Assembly (NCBI GenBank): GCA_013368315.1
Contig: JAACJM010000028.1
Coordinates: forward strand, 620,001 to 684,000
Source: Tetrapyrgos nigripes
Taxonomy: Eukaryota; Basidiomycota; Agaricomycetes; Agaricales; Campanellaceae
DNA length: 64,000 bases
Direction: 5' to 3'
A program made the position numbers and the translations under genes. Of this stretch, positions 1 through 10,200 are shown in pieces. Every line of letters begins with the position of its first letter. Positions within the stretch are counted from its first letter, which is position 1. Below the pieces are notes generated by a model. That model had not been told where the DNA came from. It saw nothing but the letters and a program-made list of their open reading frames with translations, and ran no database searches.

Positions 1-1
1 G

Positions 2-241
2 GGAACAGTCTCTGACAACTTCAAGGTTGACAACTTGCCTTGCGGGAGGCAGACCGACAATGAGTCTTGCGCTCTCTATGCCATTAATACCCTTGCCGGT
101 TATGTCACCCCACTGGACTTCCTCATTTACAATAAGAAATTTTCGCCAAACAAAACACGCTATCAGACATTCCAAACGTTAGTCAAGTACTTCAATGATA
201 CAGTGAGTACTGGTTTTGACTCACAAAAGACCCTGTGTTGA
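2..241 (+). CDS. Ulp1-like cysteine protease domain, C-terminal part (cut by window start)
   Basis: The frame is open from the first bases and reads QTDNESCALYAIN near positions 47-88, which matches the oxyanion-hole Gln and catalytic Cys region of Ulp1/SENP (C48) SUMO proteases (family knowledge). The upstream His and Asp lie outside the window. The frame meets TGA at 239-241, but a good 5' splice site (GTGAGT) starts at 203 and an AG ends at 259. Removing these 57 nt takes out the stop and rejoins the same frame to the hAT transposase downstream. The domain is therefore probably the N-terminal part of a composite transposon protein rather than a host desumoylase. Family call is moderate because only about 65 residues are visible. 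Confidence 0.55.
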   Translation, partial: GTVSDNFKVDNLPCGRQTDNESCALYAINTLAGYVTPLDFLIYNKKFSPNKTRYQTFQTLVKYFNDTVSTGFDSQKTLC

Positions 242-259
242 TGTCCTCCAACCTCCAAG
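203..259 (+). other. predicted 57-nt phase-0 intron joining Ulp1-like and hAT parts
   Basis: GTGAGT donor at 203 and AG acceptor at 258-259. The length is a multiple of three, the intron contains the only TGA between the two domains, and both flanking exons are in the same frame (codons starting at 200 and 260). A TTGAC branch-like motif lies at 216-220. Confidence 0.5.
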
Positions 260-3164
260 AACACGGATATTGAACCAGCGGTACCAGAAACAACGACTAC
301 CACTACAGATCCAATCCCTATACATCCCTTCTTCGCCCCAAAGTCTCGAAAAGCACCTAAAACAGCACGGTCTGAAACAAAGCGAAAACGAGAGGAGATG
401 GTTAATGTTGGTGTAAAAATCCGAAAAACAGCTGAAAACAATGATAGAAGTGATGAGGACAGTAGTGATGATGAAGACTCTGGAGATGAACCAATGGGCG
501 ACGAAGAGGACACACCTAGAAGGGAAATAGTGCTGCTTCCTGTTAACGGGACCTGCAGCACTGGTGCACCACGAAAAGCCATTCTCAATAAATTGTTGCT
601 GCGCTGCCGATACAGTAACGATCCTACGACTCGTTCGCGGTACAAATGTGTTGGAGAAGGCTGCATCAAAGTCCACTCCAATCGAAGTCAGCAGCAAGCC
701 CTCAAGCACGCTATCCAATGCCCTTTGATTTCACCAGATCTAAAAGTGGAAGTACAGCGTATTATGGTGGATAGGGCACCATCGTCAGTGGTGGAAAAAT
801 TGCAGACAGAGAGGAACACACCAGCAGCCAACGAACCCGCAATGAAAACTGGGACTTTGGATAGGGAAGTAAGACTGGGAAGGAAGGAACGGTTGATAAA
901 GCGGAAGGCAGTCCTTGATTTAGGAGTAACGAAGCTCTTCTGTGTTGGAAATTTTGCAGGACTTGTTGCCGACTTGCCAGTATGGAGAGAGTTGTGGATG
1001 GATGCTGCACCGGATTACACTCCTCCCACCCGTAACATGCTCCTCGATGATCTCATCCCTTCCGAAGCAGCGAAAATCATCAGTAACAACACTGCACTCC
1101 TGAAGAAAGAACGAAACCTCACTATATCATTTGATGGGGGTACCTGACACTGCAAGTCACACTGGACTGTCCATATTTCAGAGCAAAATTGAAGTGTGCA
1201 CTTGATGGAAGTCAACAATGCTACCAACAAGAGACACACAAAGGAATGGGTGCAGGATTTGGCCTTGAGAGTGAGTTGTGCTCGCTGAGCTGGCAAGTTC
1301 TGTATTGCTAATGTAATCATCAGTGGATGCGTGAAATTGGAGAAACACAGTTCTGTGCTGTAGTCTCTGATAGCACTGGAAACACACTCAGTGCTCGTTT
1401 GCTGCTAGCCAACGCAATACTGACACTCTTGGCATTGGCTGATATCTGCCACCACTGCAACAATACTTCAAAAGATATCGTTAAAATTGCATACTTTGCA
1501 AAAGTACGTACCAGCAACTATGTCCCATTTCTTTACTTATGACGATTATAGGCTGTCAAAGTTGTGAGGGCCACTACAGAAATTTCATCAATCTAATCAT
1601 GCCAGCTTTCTTCTTGACTGCGCAAACGAGGCCCAACTCCAAAAAGTACGAGGTTTGGAAGCCATAGGGAAGACTCGTTTCTTGACTGTAACTTTGTCTG
1701 CATTGTCCGTTCAGCACAATTCACCAATAATCAGAATAGTTGTTGAAAGTGATGAAAGCTTACAGGACTGGGTAAAATTCTATTCTCCATACAGTGTCAT
1801 CAATACTAACATTTTTGTGCAGGAATATGCATCTATCTTCCAGAGTTCTCTGACAAGGGCATCACAAGATTTTGAGTTCGTTCTCAAACATCTCATTGAC
1901 ATTGGAATGCCTTTGGCCAGGGCATTGGCATGTCTAGAGGCTAACGATGCAGATCCTGCTGATGTCTTCCTTTATTGGCACGCTCTCATCTTTGAGATTG
2001 AGCAAACGGTCACCAATAAGAAGAGTGAGTATTCAAAGGAAGTACAGGATGAGATCCTCAGCATCTTGGACTATCGACACAATCAACTTTTCATTCAAGG
2101 ACGACAACTTTATAACGCTGTCTACTTAGCTACTGCATATCTCAATCCAGGTGCGTTTGATTTTATCTCTTAGCTCTATAATACTCACATCTCAGACTGT
2201 TCATTTCTAGTATATCTACGATCTCAACTTTTCCGAAACAATGATCCAGATCTGACGCAGCCCCTTGACGAAAAAGTCTATCCTCCATTGCAAGGCATCT
2301 GGCATCACAAAATCTTCTGGCCTGTTGCCCATTTTCTTTTCGAAGTAGCCTGCAACGAAGTCAAACATGGCAGTAACAAGTTTTTCACAAAGTGGGTTGA
2401 GTATGGGAAGGAATTCTCAGAGCGGTTTCGAGATGAGCTGCAAGCTTACACGTGGTTGAGTTTCCCTTTCAATGCACCAATAGACAACGACATAAGCACT
2501 GAGGGGTTGATTAGGTGGTGGCAGAGTACAATTGGTGAAGAAGCCCAAATCTTACCAGTGCCATGTTTTATCCTCCCTCCTCTGACACCCACTGACGAGA
2601 CAACAGTATGTTGCCATCAAGCTGGTTTCCATTCGCATCAATTCGATGGCAGATGAACGAACTGGCTCAACACTCACCTGGAGGACACTGGCATTGCGAA
2701 ACAGAATGTCAGTTGAGGCGATGGGTGCGAGAACGGTTGTGAAGCAACATTACTCACAGGTAAGTCTTTCCCTTCAATATCATACACTATGTGACCCAGA
2801 TATCTTCTAGTCAAAGCCCCGCAGCAAGAGAGTCAAGTTTTGTGACATCAAAAAGGATTTTGAAGATCCAGACACGAGAATTGATGAGGAGGACGACAGC
2901 TGGCTCGATGAACAAGAAGCCGACCCTGCTGACCCTGATGCTGATGGCGAGAACGACTCAGATACGATAATTGATGAGTATGTTGGCGTGGCCCGTTCCT
3001 TTATCACTGCTGCCAACATCGTGAATCCGGATGCCTTTGAGATTGTTTCATTGCTGAAAGACTCAGCAATACAGAAGGCTAGTCCAGTGAAGACCGCTGA
3101 AGTAGGTCCAAAGGGGTCTAGGAGCTCGGAGTTTGTACTGTGGCCTGGAACGAAGCAAGTTTGA
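260..3164 (+). pseudogene. hAT-family transposase (DUF659-like and C-terminal dimerisation region), mildly decayed
   Basis: Cut-and-paste DNA transposase. After an acidic low-complexity linker, a C-rich finger with a C-x4-C then H-x4-C spacing lies around 640-722 (BED-like). SFDGGT (1127-1144) and VVSDSTGNT (about 1360-1386) are DUF659/RNase H-like blocks, and TEGLIRWW (about 2497-2522) followed by IRINSMADER belongs to the hAT C-terminal region. Introns are inferred at 1271-1323, 1504-1551, 2151-2210, 2558-2606 and 2760-2810, all GT-AG and 48-60 nt. The last exon is acidic and ends at TGA 3162-3164. In-frame TGA codons at 1145 and about 1189 interrupt conserved sequence, so this copy is probably dead. 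The left end of the element lies outside the window. Confidence 0.75.
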
Positions 3165-3606
3165 GGGGCTTTTGAGCAGTTTCGAGCGCAGTTTGAGTGT
3201 TTGACAGTATGACGAGGTGTAAAAAATGAAGTCACGTGTTTATGTAATTTACCGTAAATTACTGGTAAAAAAGGTCCCTTCCTTCCCGCCTCTGGTAAAT
3301 TACCGGTCAGAAAGTCTGGACGAGTTTTTTCCCCAACACTAACAGCCAGAACCTTACCCAGCTCGCACTCAGATACTGCGTAATTGTCATAAAATATCTG
3401 GTGAGCATATATTTATGTGTTTAACTTCACAGCTCACCAGATTGACACCCGCCAGCATGCTTGCCAGCTCCAAATTAGTCAGTAAAAAAAAAATTTAAGG
3501 GCTTCGCCAGGGAACCTACCTACCTAGTCCCAGTACGGGATTCTCTGGCCCAGACCCCCTTGAGTCTGAAACTGTCTGGTGTCATTACTTACTCGGCGCA
3601 TAGCAT
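3165..3606. other. non-coding 3' flank of hAT element
   Basis: No gene seen. It contains direct and inverted copies of a TAAATTAC-GGT motif at about 3244-3265 and 3296-3310, which may be subterminal transposase-binding repeats of the preceding hAT element. The right terminus could not be fixed. Confidence 0.3.
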
Positions 3607-4020
3607 ATTATGAGGCCCTTTAGGCCGAGTTAACTTATGTCGACCCCTCAATTGAGTACCAAAGGTTCTCACGGGTTCTAACTTTTACACGCCACCTCAG
3701 CGCTCCGAAATGCCTGCACACTGCCATCTAAACTGACGCATTGAAGTACGTCATGATTCATTCCCTTCGCTGTCGACGACTACAAGCCCATCAACCATGA
3801 CAAGCTTCAGACACGTTTACCTTCCCTCAGCAGCCGTCGAAAGTCATCAAGAGCCGCTCTCTGAATCACTATTGCTTCCTCCACCCCATCCAAGGTCATT
3901 TAAAGGCGTCGTTACATTAAGCTATTGAGCTCTATCTAATTTTTTACTGCATATGAAACCATTTTACTTGTCCAATGGGCCTCGTAATTTGTCATGCGAA
4001 GCAGTGGCACCTTTCCCCAG
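3607..4020. repeat. interspersed repeat, TTACGAGGCC family, copy 1
   Basis: Begins with ATTATGAGGCCC followed by TTTAGGCCGAGTTAACTTATG and ends with GGGCCTCGTAATTTG then a conserved GCGAAGCAGTGGC...CCCCAG. Start and end blocks are inverted versions of ATTACGAGGCC. The same ordered blocks recur at 33979-34283 and 35853-36514, so this is a short non-autonomous element family. Confidence 0.6.
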
Positions 4021-4399
4021 TCTTTTACTTAATTTTAGGAGGAAAAATCATAATAAGATCCAAAGAGTTTTTCAATATATTGAAGGTTACCTTGTACTTT
4101 GATATAGATTTTACAAAGCATTGCAACTGAAGAAATTGCTATAACAAATGCTCCAAATGAGATCTCAAGTTTGTTCCAGCTGATCAAGGTAGGCTAGTTT
4201 ATTGTTACACATTTCAACTTCATTCTGTAACTCTCCAAGAGAGGCAAAAATATCTGCAGCCTTTTCAAACTCTCTTCTGGCCTCTGAATATAGATGTTGA
4301 TCTGTGAAAATCCCGCCATAGTGCATACGGGGATTCTCAAGGCTCTGGAATTTGAATGCTGCATCTGCAATTGCAGATTTTGCATCTTCATATAGACCT

Positions 4400-5010
4400 T
4401 GTATTCTGTAGGATACTCCCAGGTGATACATACAGTCTGCAACTCCAAGGGGATTCTCAATCTTTTCAAACTGATCTTTAGCCATACTCAGAAGTGCAAC
4501 AGCCTGAGTATAATTGGCTTGCACGCTGTGGATCCTGCCAAGACTTCGCAGACACTCTGCAACACCCAGGTAAGATTGAATTTGTTCAAACTGATCTTTG
4601 GCTAAGGTCAGCATCTCAGCAGCCTCAATGTGTTTCTTTTGGTCTAGATAGATGTCTCCAAGGCTTCGCAGACACTGTGTAGCTCCCAGCTGATCTCCAA
4701 GTTGGTCAAACTGATCTTTGGCTGTGGTCAGCATCTCAGCAGCCTCAGTGTATTTGCTTTGCATTTGATAGATCTGTTCCAGGCTTCGCAGACAGTGAGC
4801 AGCTCCCAGCTGATCTCCAATTTGTTCCAACTGATATTTGGCTGTGGTCAGCATTTCAGTAGCCTCGGTGTATTTGTTTTGCATTTGATGGATTATTGCT
4901 AGGATTTGAATACAATGAGCAGCTTCCAGCTGACCTCCAATTTCTTCAAACTGATTTTTGGCTCTGGTTAGCATCTCAGCAGCCTCAGTGAATTTGTTTT
5001 GCAGTCTGTA
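4400..5010 (-). repeat. 120-nt coding tandem repeats encoding TPR units
   Basis: Successive units share blocks such as GCATCTCAGCAGCCTC and CAGCTGATCTCCAA at about 120-nt spacing and encode 40-residue helices with AAEMLTTAKDQF cores. Nucleotide identity between the central units (about 4580-4980) is high, as in NLR repeats that undergo internal recombination. Confidence 0.8.
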
Positions 5011-5780
5011 TATTTCTCCAAGATCTTTCATAACTCTTGCATGAGATTTAGGATCATTTTTCATGCTATATTCCATACCTCTAGCCTCTGTCTCAGCTTC
5101 TTGCCACATAGCCAACCATGTCAGCATATACAGCCTCTCAAATCTTAACTCAACTTTGTATGTTTCATCAAGTTCAGGTGATTTATTCAGAATATTATTG
5201 AGAATATCCAGTGTCAATGGGTAAAACTTTGTGAAAGTAGTCAGGATATCCAGAGCTTTAACATCAAATGTCTTAGAAACTGAGGAGGCCTGCTCATTAA
5301 GTATCTTTGTGATATTTAGAATATGAGGCTGAATCTGCTCCTGCTTTTCCTGTGTTGTACCAGAAAGCTGTTTGAGCCAACATACATGGAAAGATTCCAG
5401 CTGTGCAATTCCTCTCTGGATATTCATGCCAATTCCATTGATATATTCACGAACAGGAGCCAAAACCTTGATAGTTTCATTTTGACTGTAAACCAGAGAG
5501 TTTTCTAGCAATGTACCAATAGACTGGTCCAAGTGCTCCTGTTCTCCTAACATCTCACAAAGATTTTCTACCCAATTAGGCACTCCATCTGGCAGGAAAG
5601 ATATAATTGCTAGAAGTTCAGCTTCATATGACTCCAGCAGATTTGTAGACAGTTTAATTGAATAATCAACACTTGTCAATCTCCCATCAGCCTTTCCCTG
5701 CTTGAGAATTTTTGTTCTGCCTTTTTGCCACATTCTCAGGAGTGATTTGAGAGGGAAAGCTACAGCTTTCTTTGCAATAA

Positions 5781-5806
5781 GGGTAATAGCCAAGGGTAAT
5801 AGCCAA
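5781..5806 (-). repeat. 13-bp tandem duplication causing NLR frameshift
   Basis: GGGTAATAGCCAA occurs twice in direct succession (5781-5793 and 5794-5806). Thirteen is not a multiple of three. Upstream of it the frame carries NB-ARC motifs, downstream the other frame carries the rest of the domain and the TPRs; a single copy would leave one continuous frame. Confidence 0.9.
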
Positions 5807-7299
5807 AGGAACACAATCAAGCTCTTTCGATATTGTTTCAACAATATCATTCTCTTCATCCAATTGTTCCTTTCCAGAAATTTCCAGAAAAACCCTTTTG
5901 GCTGATTCAAGTGAGAGAGGAGGAATTGATTCTGATCCGAGTCTTTTCCAATAAATAGAGCCTGGACCCTTTGATCCTCTCATTGTAACTATCGTTGAAA
6001 TTTGATCAAATGAAGCCAATTTTCCCAGAAGGTTTTCAATACCCATTTGATCATTGTTCCAGGGAGTCTCAAAATTGTCCAATATCAGTAGGATTGATTG
6101 AGTGTTGATCCTGAAATAATCTTCCAACTTTTTGTGTTGACTTTCACCCTGTCCAACTTCAATATCCAGCCTCTGAATAAGTCCTTGAAGTAATAAATTT
6201 GTATTTGAGAGCACTTCACAAGGTAGAAAGTATGACGCCTTTTCATATTTTTTCTTCACTTCTGGAGCATTATTTATATGGAGAGCAATAGATGTTCTTC
6301 CAATTCCTCTTGCTCCAAGGGTAGCAAGAAAGGCCTTGTTATTATTAATTAGGTGGTGAACTCCTTCAGACACCAATTTGTCTCTGCCAAAGAAGACTGG
6401 AGGCACTGCAGGAGTGGCTTTCTCAAGGTCACTTTGATGAAGGAAGAATCAGTAAGCATCATTTTGAAAAGTAGTTTTGAAAAGAAAACTTACTCATAGG
6501 TAATAGTAGACTGGTCATGAGTTTTGGCAATGCCAGCCATCACTTCCTTGAGACCTCCTTTGATATCATCTTGACCTTGCAAGAACTCTCTGGTGTCTGC
6601 TCTGGTATCTTCTTGTCCTTTCTTGATATCTTCATGGCCTTGCAAAAGCTCTCCAGTGTTTTTCCAAATATTGACACTTGCTTTGGTCTGGTATTTGATA
6701 AGAAAATCAGATAATGTCTATTGATTGAGGAGGATTCCTTACATTGAACACGTCCATGTAATTCTTGATCTTCTCTCTGCATTCCTTTATAATTCCTGCA
6801 TCACTAGTCACATGAAACTTTGTTTTGCGATTGCTAATCTTATGTAATTTATCTTTGATAATACTCAAGTCACTGTAACAAAAATTTTCTCAGACACTGA
6901 TTATTGAAAAAAAGATATTTCGTACTTTTCAAGTTTTTGCACATTTTTAATCAGCATTTCATTTTGCTTGATGTCCTTTCTTCTCTCCATAATATCCTTG
7001 ATCCCATCCAGCAGATCTGTGATATCCCTTGCAATACTGACACAATCTTCTTTGTTTTTCTTCATTGTCTATTGCCCACTTGAGCAAAGTTGAAGCAACA
7101 AATGTAAAAGCAAACCTACCTCTACAATTTCGATGATCTTGATTGCTATTTCAGCAGCTCCCTCAAGGTAAGGAACTCCTGCTGTCTTTCTGACACTGCC
7201 AGCCAGTGATAAAATAGTCTTTGCATGACCCCAATCAAGGCCAGAAGGAATTGCATCCTCTGCCTTTGGCATAGGTTGTCTGCTGAAGATGTTGGGCAT

Positions 7300-7450
7300 A
7301 TTTCTCAATAACACTATAGGAATCAAGTAAGCAATACGCCTTGTACACGTTGACATGGTTTAGTTCCTTGCGGTACAGAAAGTGTCAGGAGTACATGACT
7401 TGCATTAAATCACTTGCTCGAAACCTAAAGTTTTGAAGCCAACATCAAGC
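7300..7450 (-). promoter_or_regulatory. 5' flank of NLR, conserved with the second NLR
   Basis: Read on the minus strand, this flank matches 63745-63940 upstream of the second NLR: a GCTTCAAAACTT block, ATGCAAGTCA, TGACACTTTCTG, GAACTAAACC, CAACGTGTACAAGGC and TATAG-TGTTATTG just before the start. A 5'-leader intron ending at TATAG is possible in both. Confidence 0.6.
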
Positions 7451-7540
7451 TGATTGCTTCTGTTCAGTTGGGATCATGTGTCCTTTGCGGTTGATACCAT
7501 CATTTTGAGAAGTTTGAACTTCGCACTTGAGACTCTGATT

Positions 7541-7770
7541 TGTGGTTTTGGGCTTGAGGTGGACACCAAAGTGTTAGGCGCAAAAGACCACACCGAGAGC
7601 TCATTCGCTGCTCCGACTCTCTTGAACTCTGTAATGATCTCCTCCTTGAACCTAACTAAAGCATGGCCTTACTGCTTCAGCCCTCTTCGCGTTTTTGCCT
7701 CTGCCAATCATTAATCCGAAGATGAGGACGAGCCAAAGTTCCCTAGCGAGCTTATTCCGGCTCCTACAGT
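7541..7770 (+). repeat. dispersed repeat shared with the 47-52.8 kb region
   Basis: The TTTTGGGCTTGAG-GGACACCAAAGT block at 7544-7571 recurs at 47010-47042 and 52096-52127. The block from TAACTAAAGCATGGCCTTA to TTATTCCGGCTCCTACAGT (7653-7770) recurs at 48991-49104 and 52700-52801. It explains the short open frame here, which is not a gene. Confidence 0.65.
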
Positions 7771-7920
7771 TATGAGGCTGAATGAAATGAGGCTGAGTTC
7801 TTTACACTCAGTTTCCCCATGTGGCTCTTCCTGTGCTGTTGTTTCTGGTTTCCTCCCTGTATTTATTAACATGACCAAACAATGACGTTATCTCAATATC
7901 TTTGCAACCGGTAACTAAAC
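7771..7920 (+). repeat. TTACGAGGC-type terminal block, divergent copy
   Basis: TATGAGGCTGAATGAAATGAGGCTGAGTT followed by TTTACACTC is shared with 27402 and 44140. Only the left block is clear here. Confidence 0.4.
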
Positions 7921-8619
7921 ACTGTGGGCAGTGATGGGTATTTGCAACCCATTTTTGAGCAGGCTTAAATCTCAAGTTGTTTGCATGGTTTGTTCCCAGA
8001 TAAAATTTGGCTTACTTGCCATTGAAATGACGAAACTTGTATTATAAATATTTTCTAGATTATGTAACAATCAAACATTATAATTGATTTGTGGTATAAA
8101 AACCTCCCAAATAGGGTGAGATTTGTGTGGCTTTGTAAAAATGTGTTCAAACAAGTGAAGTATCTGTGCCTGATTTGATGTGAAAATACTCGGAATTTTC
8201 TGACGCAGATTTGGCTCACATGCCTGCAAAGTATTCACCACGCTTTTTGCACTGTGACAGAAAGTTACATAAACGGTGTCCCTCACAATGCAAAAAGCGT
8301 GGCGAATACTTTACAGGCATGTGAGCCAAATCTGCATCAGAAAATTCCAAGTATTTCTCACCAAATCAGGCACAGATACTTCACTTGTTTGAGCACATTT
8401 TTACAAAACCACACAAATCTCATCCTATTTGGGGGGTTTTTATCACACAAACCAATTATAATGTTTGATCATAACATAATCTAGAAAATACTTATGACAC
8501 AAGTTTCGTCATTTCAATGGCAAGTAAGCCAATTTTTATCTGGGAAAAAACTGTGTGCACAATTCAAGATTTAAGCCTGCTCAAAAATGGGTTGCAAATA
8601 CCCATTGCTGCCCATGGTG
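7920..8619. mobile_element. 700-bp foldback element with CACTG ends (non-autonomous CACTA-like)
   Basis: Arms 7920-8251 and 8289-8619 (about 332 and 331 bp) are inverted copies with scattered mismatches, separated by a 37-bp loop. Outer ends read CACTGTGGGCAGTGATGGG and, on the other strand, CACCATGGGCAGCAATGGG. Flanking AAA on both sides (7917-7919 and 8620-8622) fits a 3-bp target duplication. CACT ends and 3-bp duplications are characteristic of CACTA elements. The two facing open frames in the arms are mirror images and not genes. Confidence 0.75.
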
Positions 8620-10129
8620 AAAGTTTCTCTCACTTTGTTCTCTTTTTTCTTTGTCTTGTCCTTTTGTATCACTTTCCTTTCTCTTTTGATCTCTTTCATT
8701 TTTCGTTATTTTCTGTCTCTTGATCTGTCATCTTCTTATTCATCGCTTGCTTTCGTTTTTCCTCCTCTCTTCTCTCTTCCCTCTTTCTTCTTCTTCATCT
8801 CTTGCTGGTTGGAGACATATTTGGCCCTCAGGCAAAATGGCAAGAGTTTGAATACATAGCACATGTCTTTTAGACAATCATAGACTGGGTTCGTCACTTT
8901 TTTTCTCTTTCTCATGCTTTATCTTACAACAAACCCCCCTAGTCATTTTTTGTTCAGCTATGACTCCCACATCTCTTCATGCCAACGACCAGGAACGCTC
9001 ATTATCTTCCTCCGCACACTATTCGCGCACAAGATGGTGAGAGGAGGCTGCCCTAGATGGTAAGGATGAAATGCACCATCTACATTTGGGAAAGAACAAG
9101 GGAAAAGAAGACATAGAGACATACAATGAGAATCTTTTGTTCCCCTTTTCCCATGCTCGCCATCCATTACAGAGAACATCCACAAGTCTGGTACCAGAAT
9201 TGCTGTCAGCACTGGTACTAGATAACCCTGATAGGACCTTTTTGCAGGTTGCTAGTTATTGCTGCAAGTGGGCAGAGATTCTGAGACTTCTGCTTCTAGT
9301 CAGAACTCAGGAGGTGATGGTCCTCACAACTGCTCACAACGTCATGATCGTGGACTGGTAGGCAATCAGATTGTGACTGGTAGTAATCTCTCCATCAATT
9401 TTTTTCTTTTCAGTTTAATATTGCTGTCCTGTTACATATACTTGCTACAACCATCAGCTAAATTTTGCGCCTTGTTACATTCTTAATCATTAGAAGCTAT
9501 CTGTTGAAATTTGATTTTTTCGCCAACTTGTGAATTTACAATACCAGAAGTCTATAATCCTGGAAGTCTATAGCAGATCAAAGCCCTCAATCACATTCCA
9601 TGTAACTTCTGACTCCCTACAAGGTCTCACTGCATCTACTGCTTTCTTCCTTTGACCCTCATCATGAAGTTTTCTTGCACATTTTTTGGTTCTTGGCCTG
9701 GAGTTCGTCTGGCTGCCAAATGCCTCAGAATGACTACAATGACTCAATGTTGTACTGTGAATATGACTCAGACACAAGCTCCATGCTGTTCAATATTGGC
9801 TCCATGCCAGACAGCCCCATGCTGTACAATAATGGCTCAATGTCAGGCAGCGTGATGCCTTACTATGATTGTAAATGTTGCTATGAGATTGGATCAATGC
9901 CAGATAACTCAATTCCATACTATGGTTTCAAAACAGAAATGTACTGTTACCATGCTTCTGACACAATGTTATACAGTGATATGCTGTACAAAATCGCAGT
10001 ATACACACTTCAATTTTGGTCCATAATATCAGTTTTTGACGTTCTTTAAGGAAATAAAAGGACTAGGGTGAGCCCTGAACTGCTAGTTAATACCTAGTGG
10101 GACTAAGAAAACAATGGTACAATAATATC
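8620..10129. other. no recognisable gene
   Basis: 8626-8800 is pyrimidine-rich on the plus strand. The open frame 9675-10049 is built from repeating CCATGCTGTACAATA/GGCTCAATGCCAG words and encodes low-complexity peptide rich in Met, Tyr, Ser and Asp; there is no support for it as a gene. Confidence 0.4.
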
Positions 10130-10200
10130 AAGTACTTATGAATGGAGAAACAACTCATTCTAAGTACTTACAAATGGAGAAACAACTCATTCTAAGTACT
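10130..10200 (+). repeat. 32-bp tandem repeat, two and a quarter copies
   Basis: AAGTACTTATGAATGGAGAA...TCATTCT (10130-10161) is followed by a near-identical unit (10162-10193) and the start of a third. Confidence 0.85.

Larger units (their letters stand above)
4165..7299 (-). pseudogene. NLR-type immune receptor: helical N-terminal domain, NB-ARC, TPR; frameshifted
   Basis: Five exons on the minus strand: 7299-7120, 7068-6926, 6872-6743, 6687-6494 and 6431-4165; all four introns are GT-AG, 51-62 nt, and phases agree. The N-terminal part (about 215 residues) resembles the MLKL-NTD/HeLo-like helical bundle of agaricomycete NLRs. NB-ARC starts at VFFGRD (6395), with P-loop GARGIGRTS where the invariant Lys is Arg, Walker B ILLILDNFETPW near 6080, and a VPLAITL block near 5810. 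Six to seven 40-residue TPR units follow. A 13-bp duplication at 5781-5806 shifts the frame between NB-ARC and TPR. The ATG at 7299 is chosen because the paralogue at 63941 starts with the same MPNIFSRQP; an in-frame ATG at 7356 is the alternative. Confidence 0.8.

Noticed and set aside
163..718. Two minus-strand open frames of 165-172 codons
   Set aside because: They are antisense to the Ulp1/hAT coding sequence and show only low-complexity Ser runs from its acidic linker.
4400..5010. Regular 120-nt repeats resembling an array
   Set aside because: They are coding TPR units without spacers; not a CRISPR array, and the genome is fungal.
8071..8484. Facing open frames with near-identical peptides
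   Set aside because: They are the two arms of the inverted foldback element, not a duplicated gene.
9675..10049. 124-codon frame rich in Met, Tyr and Ser
   Set aside because: It arises from short repeated words and has no start context, introns or motifs.
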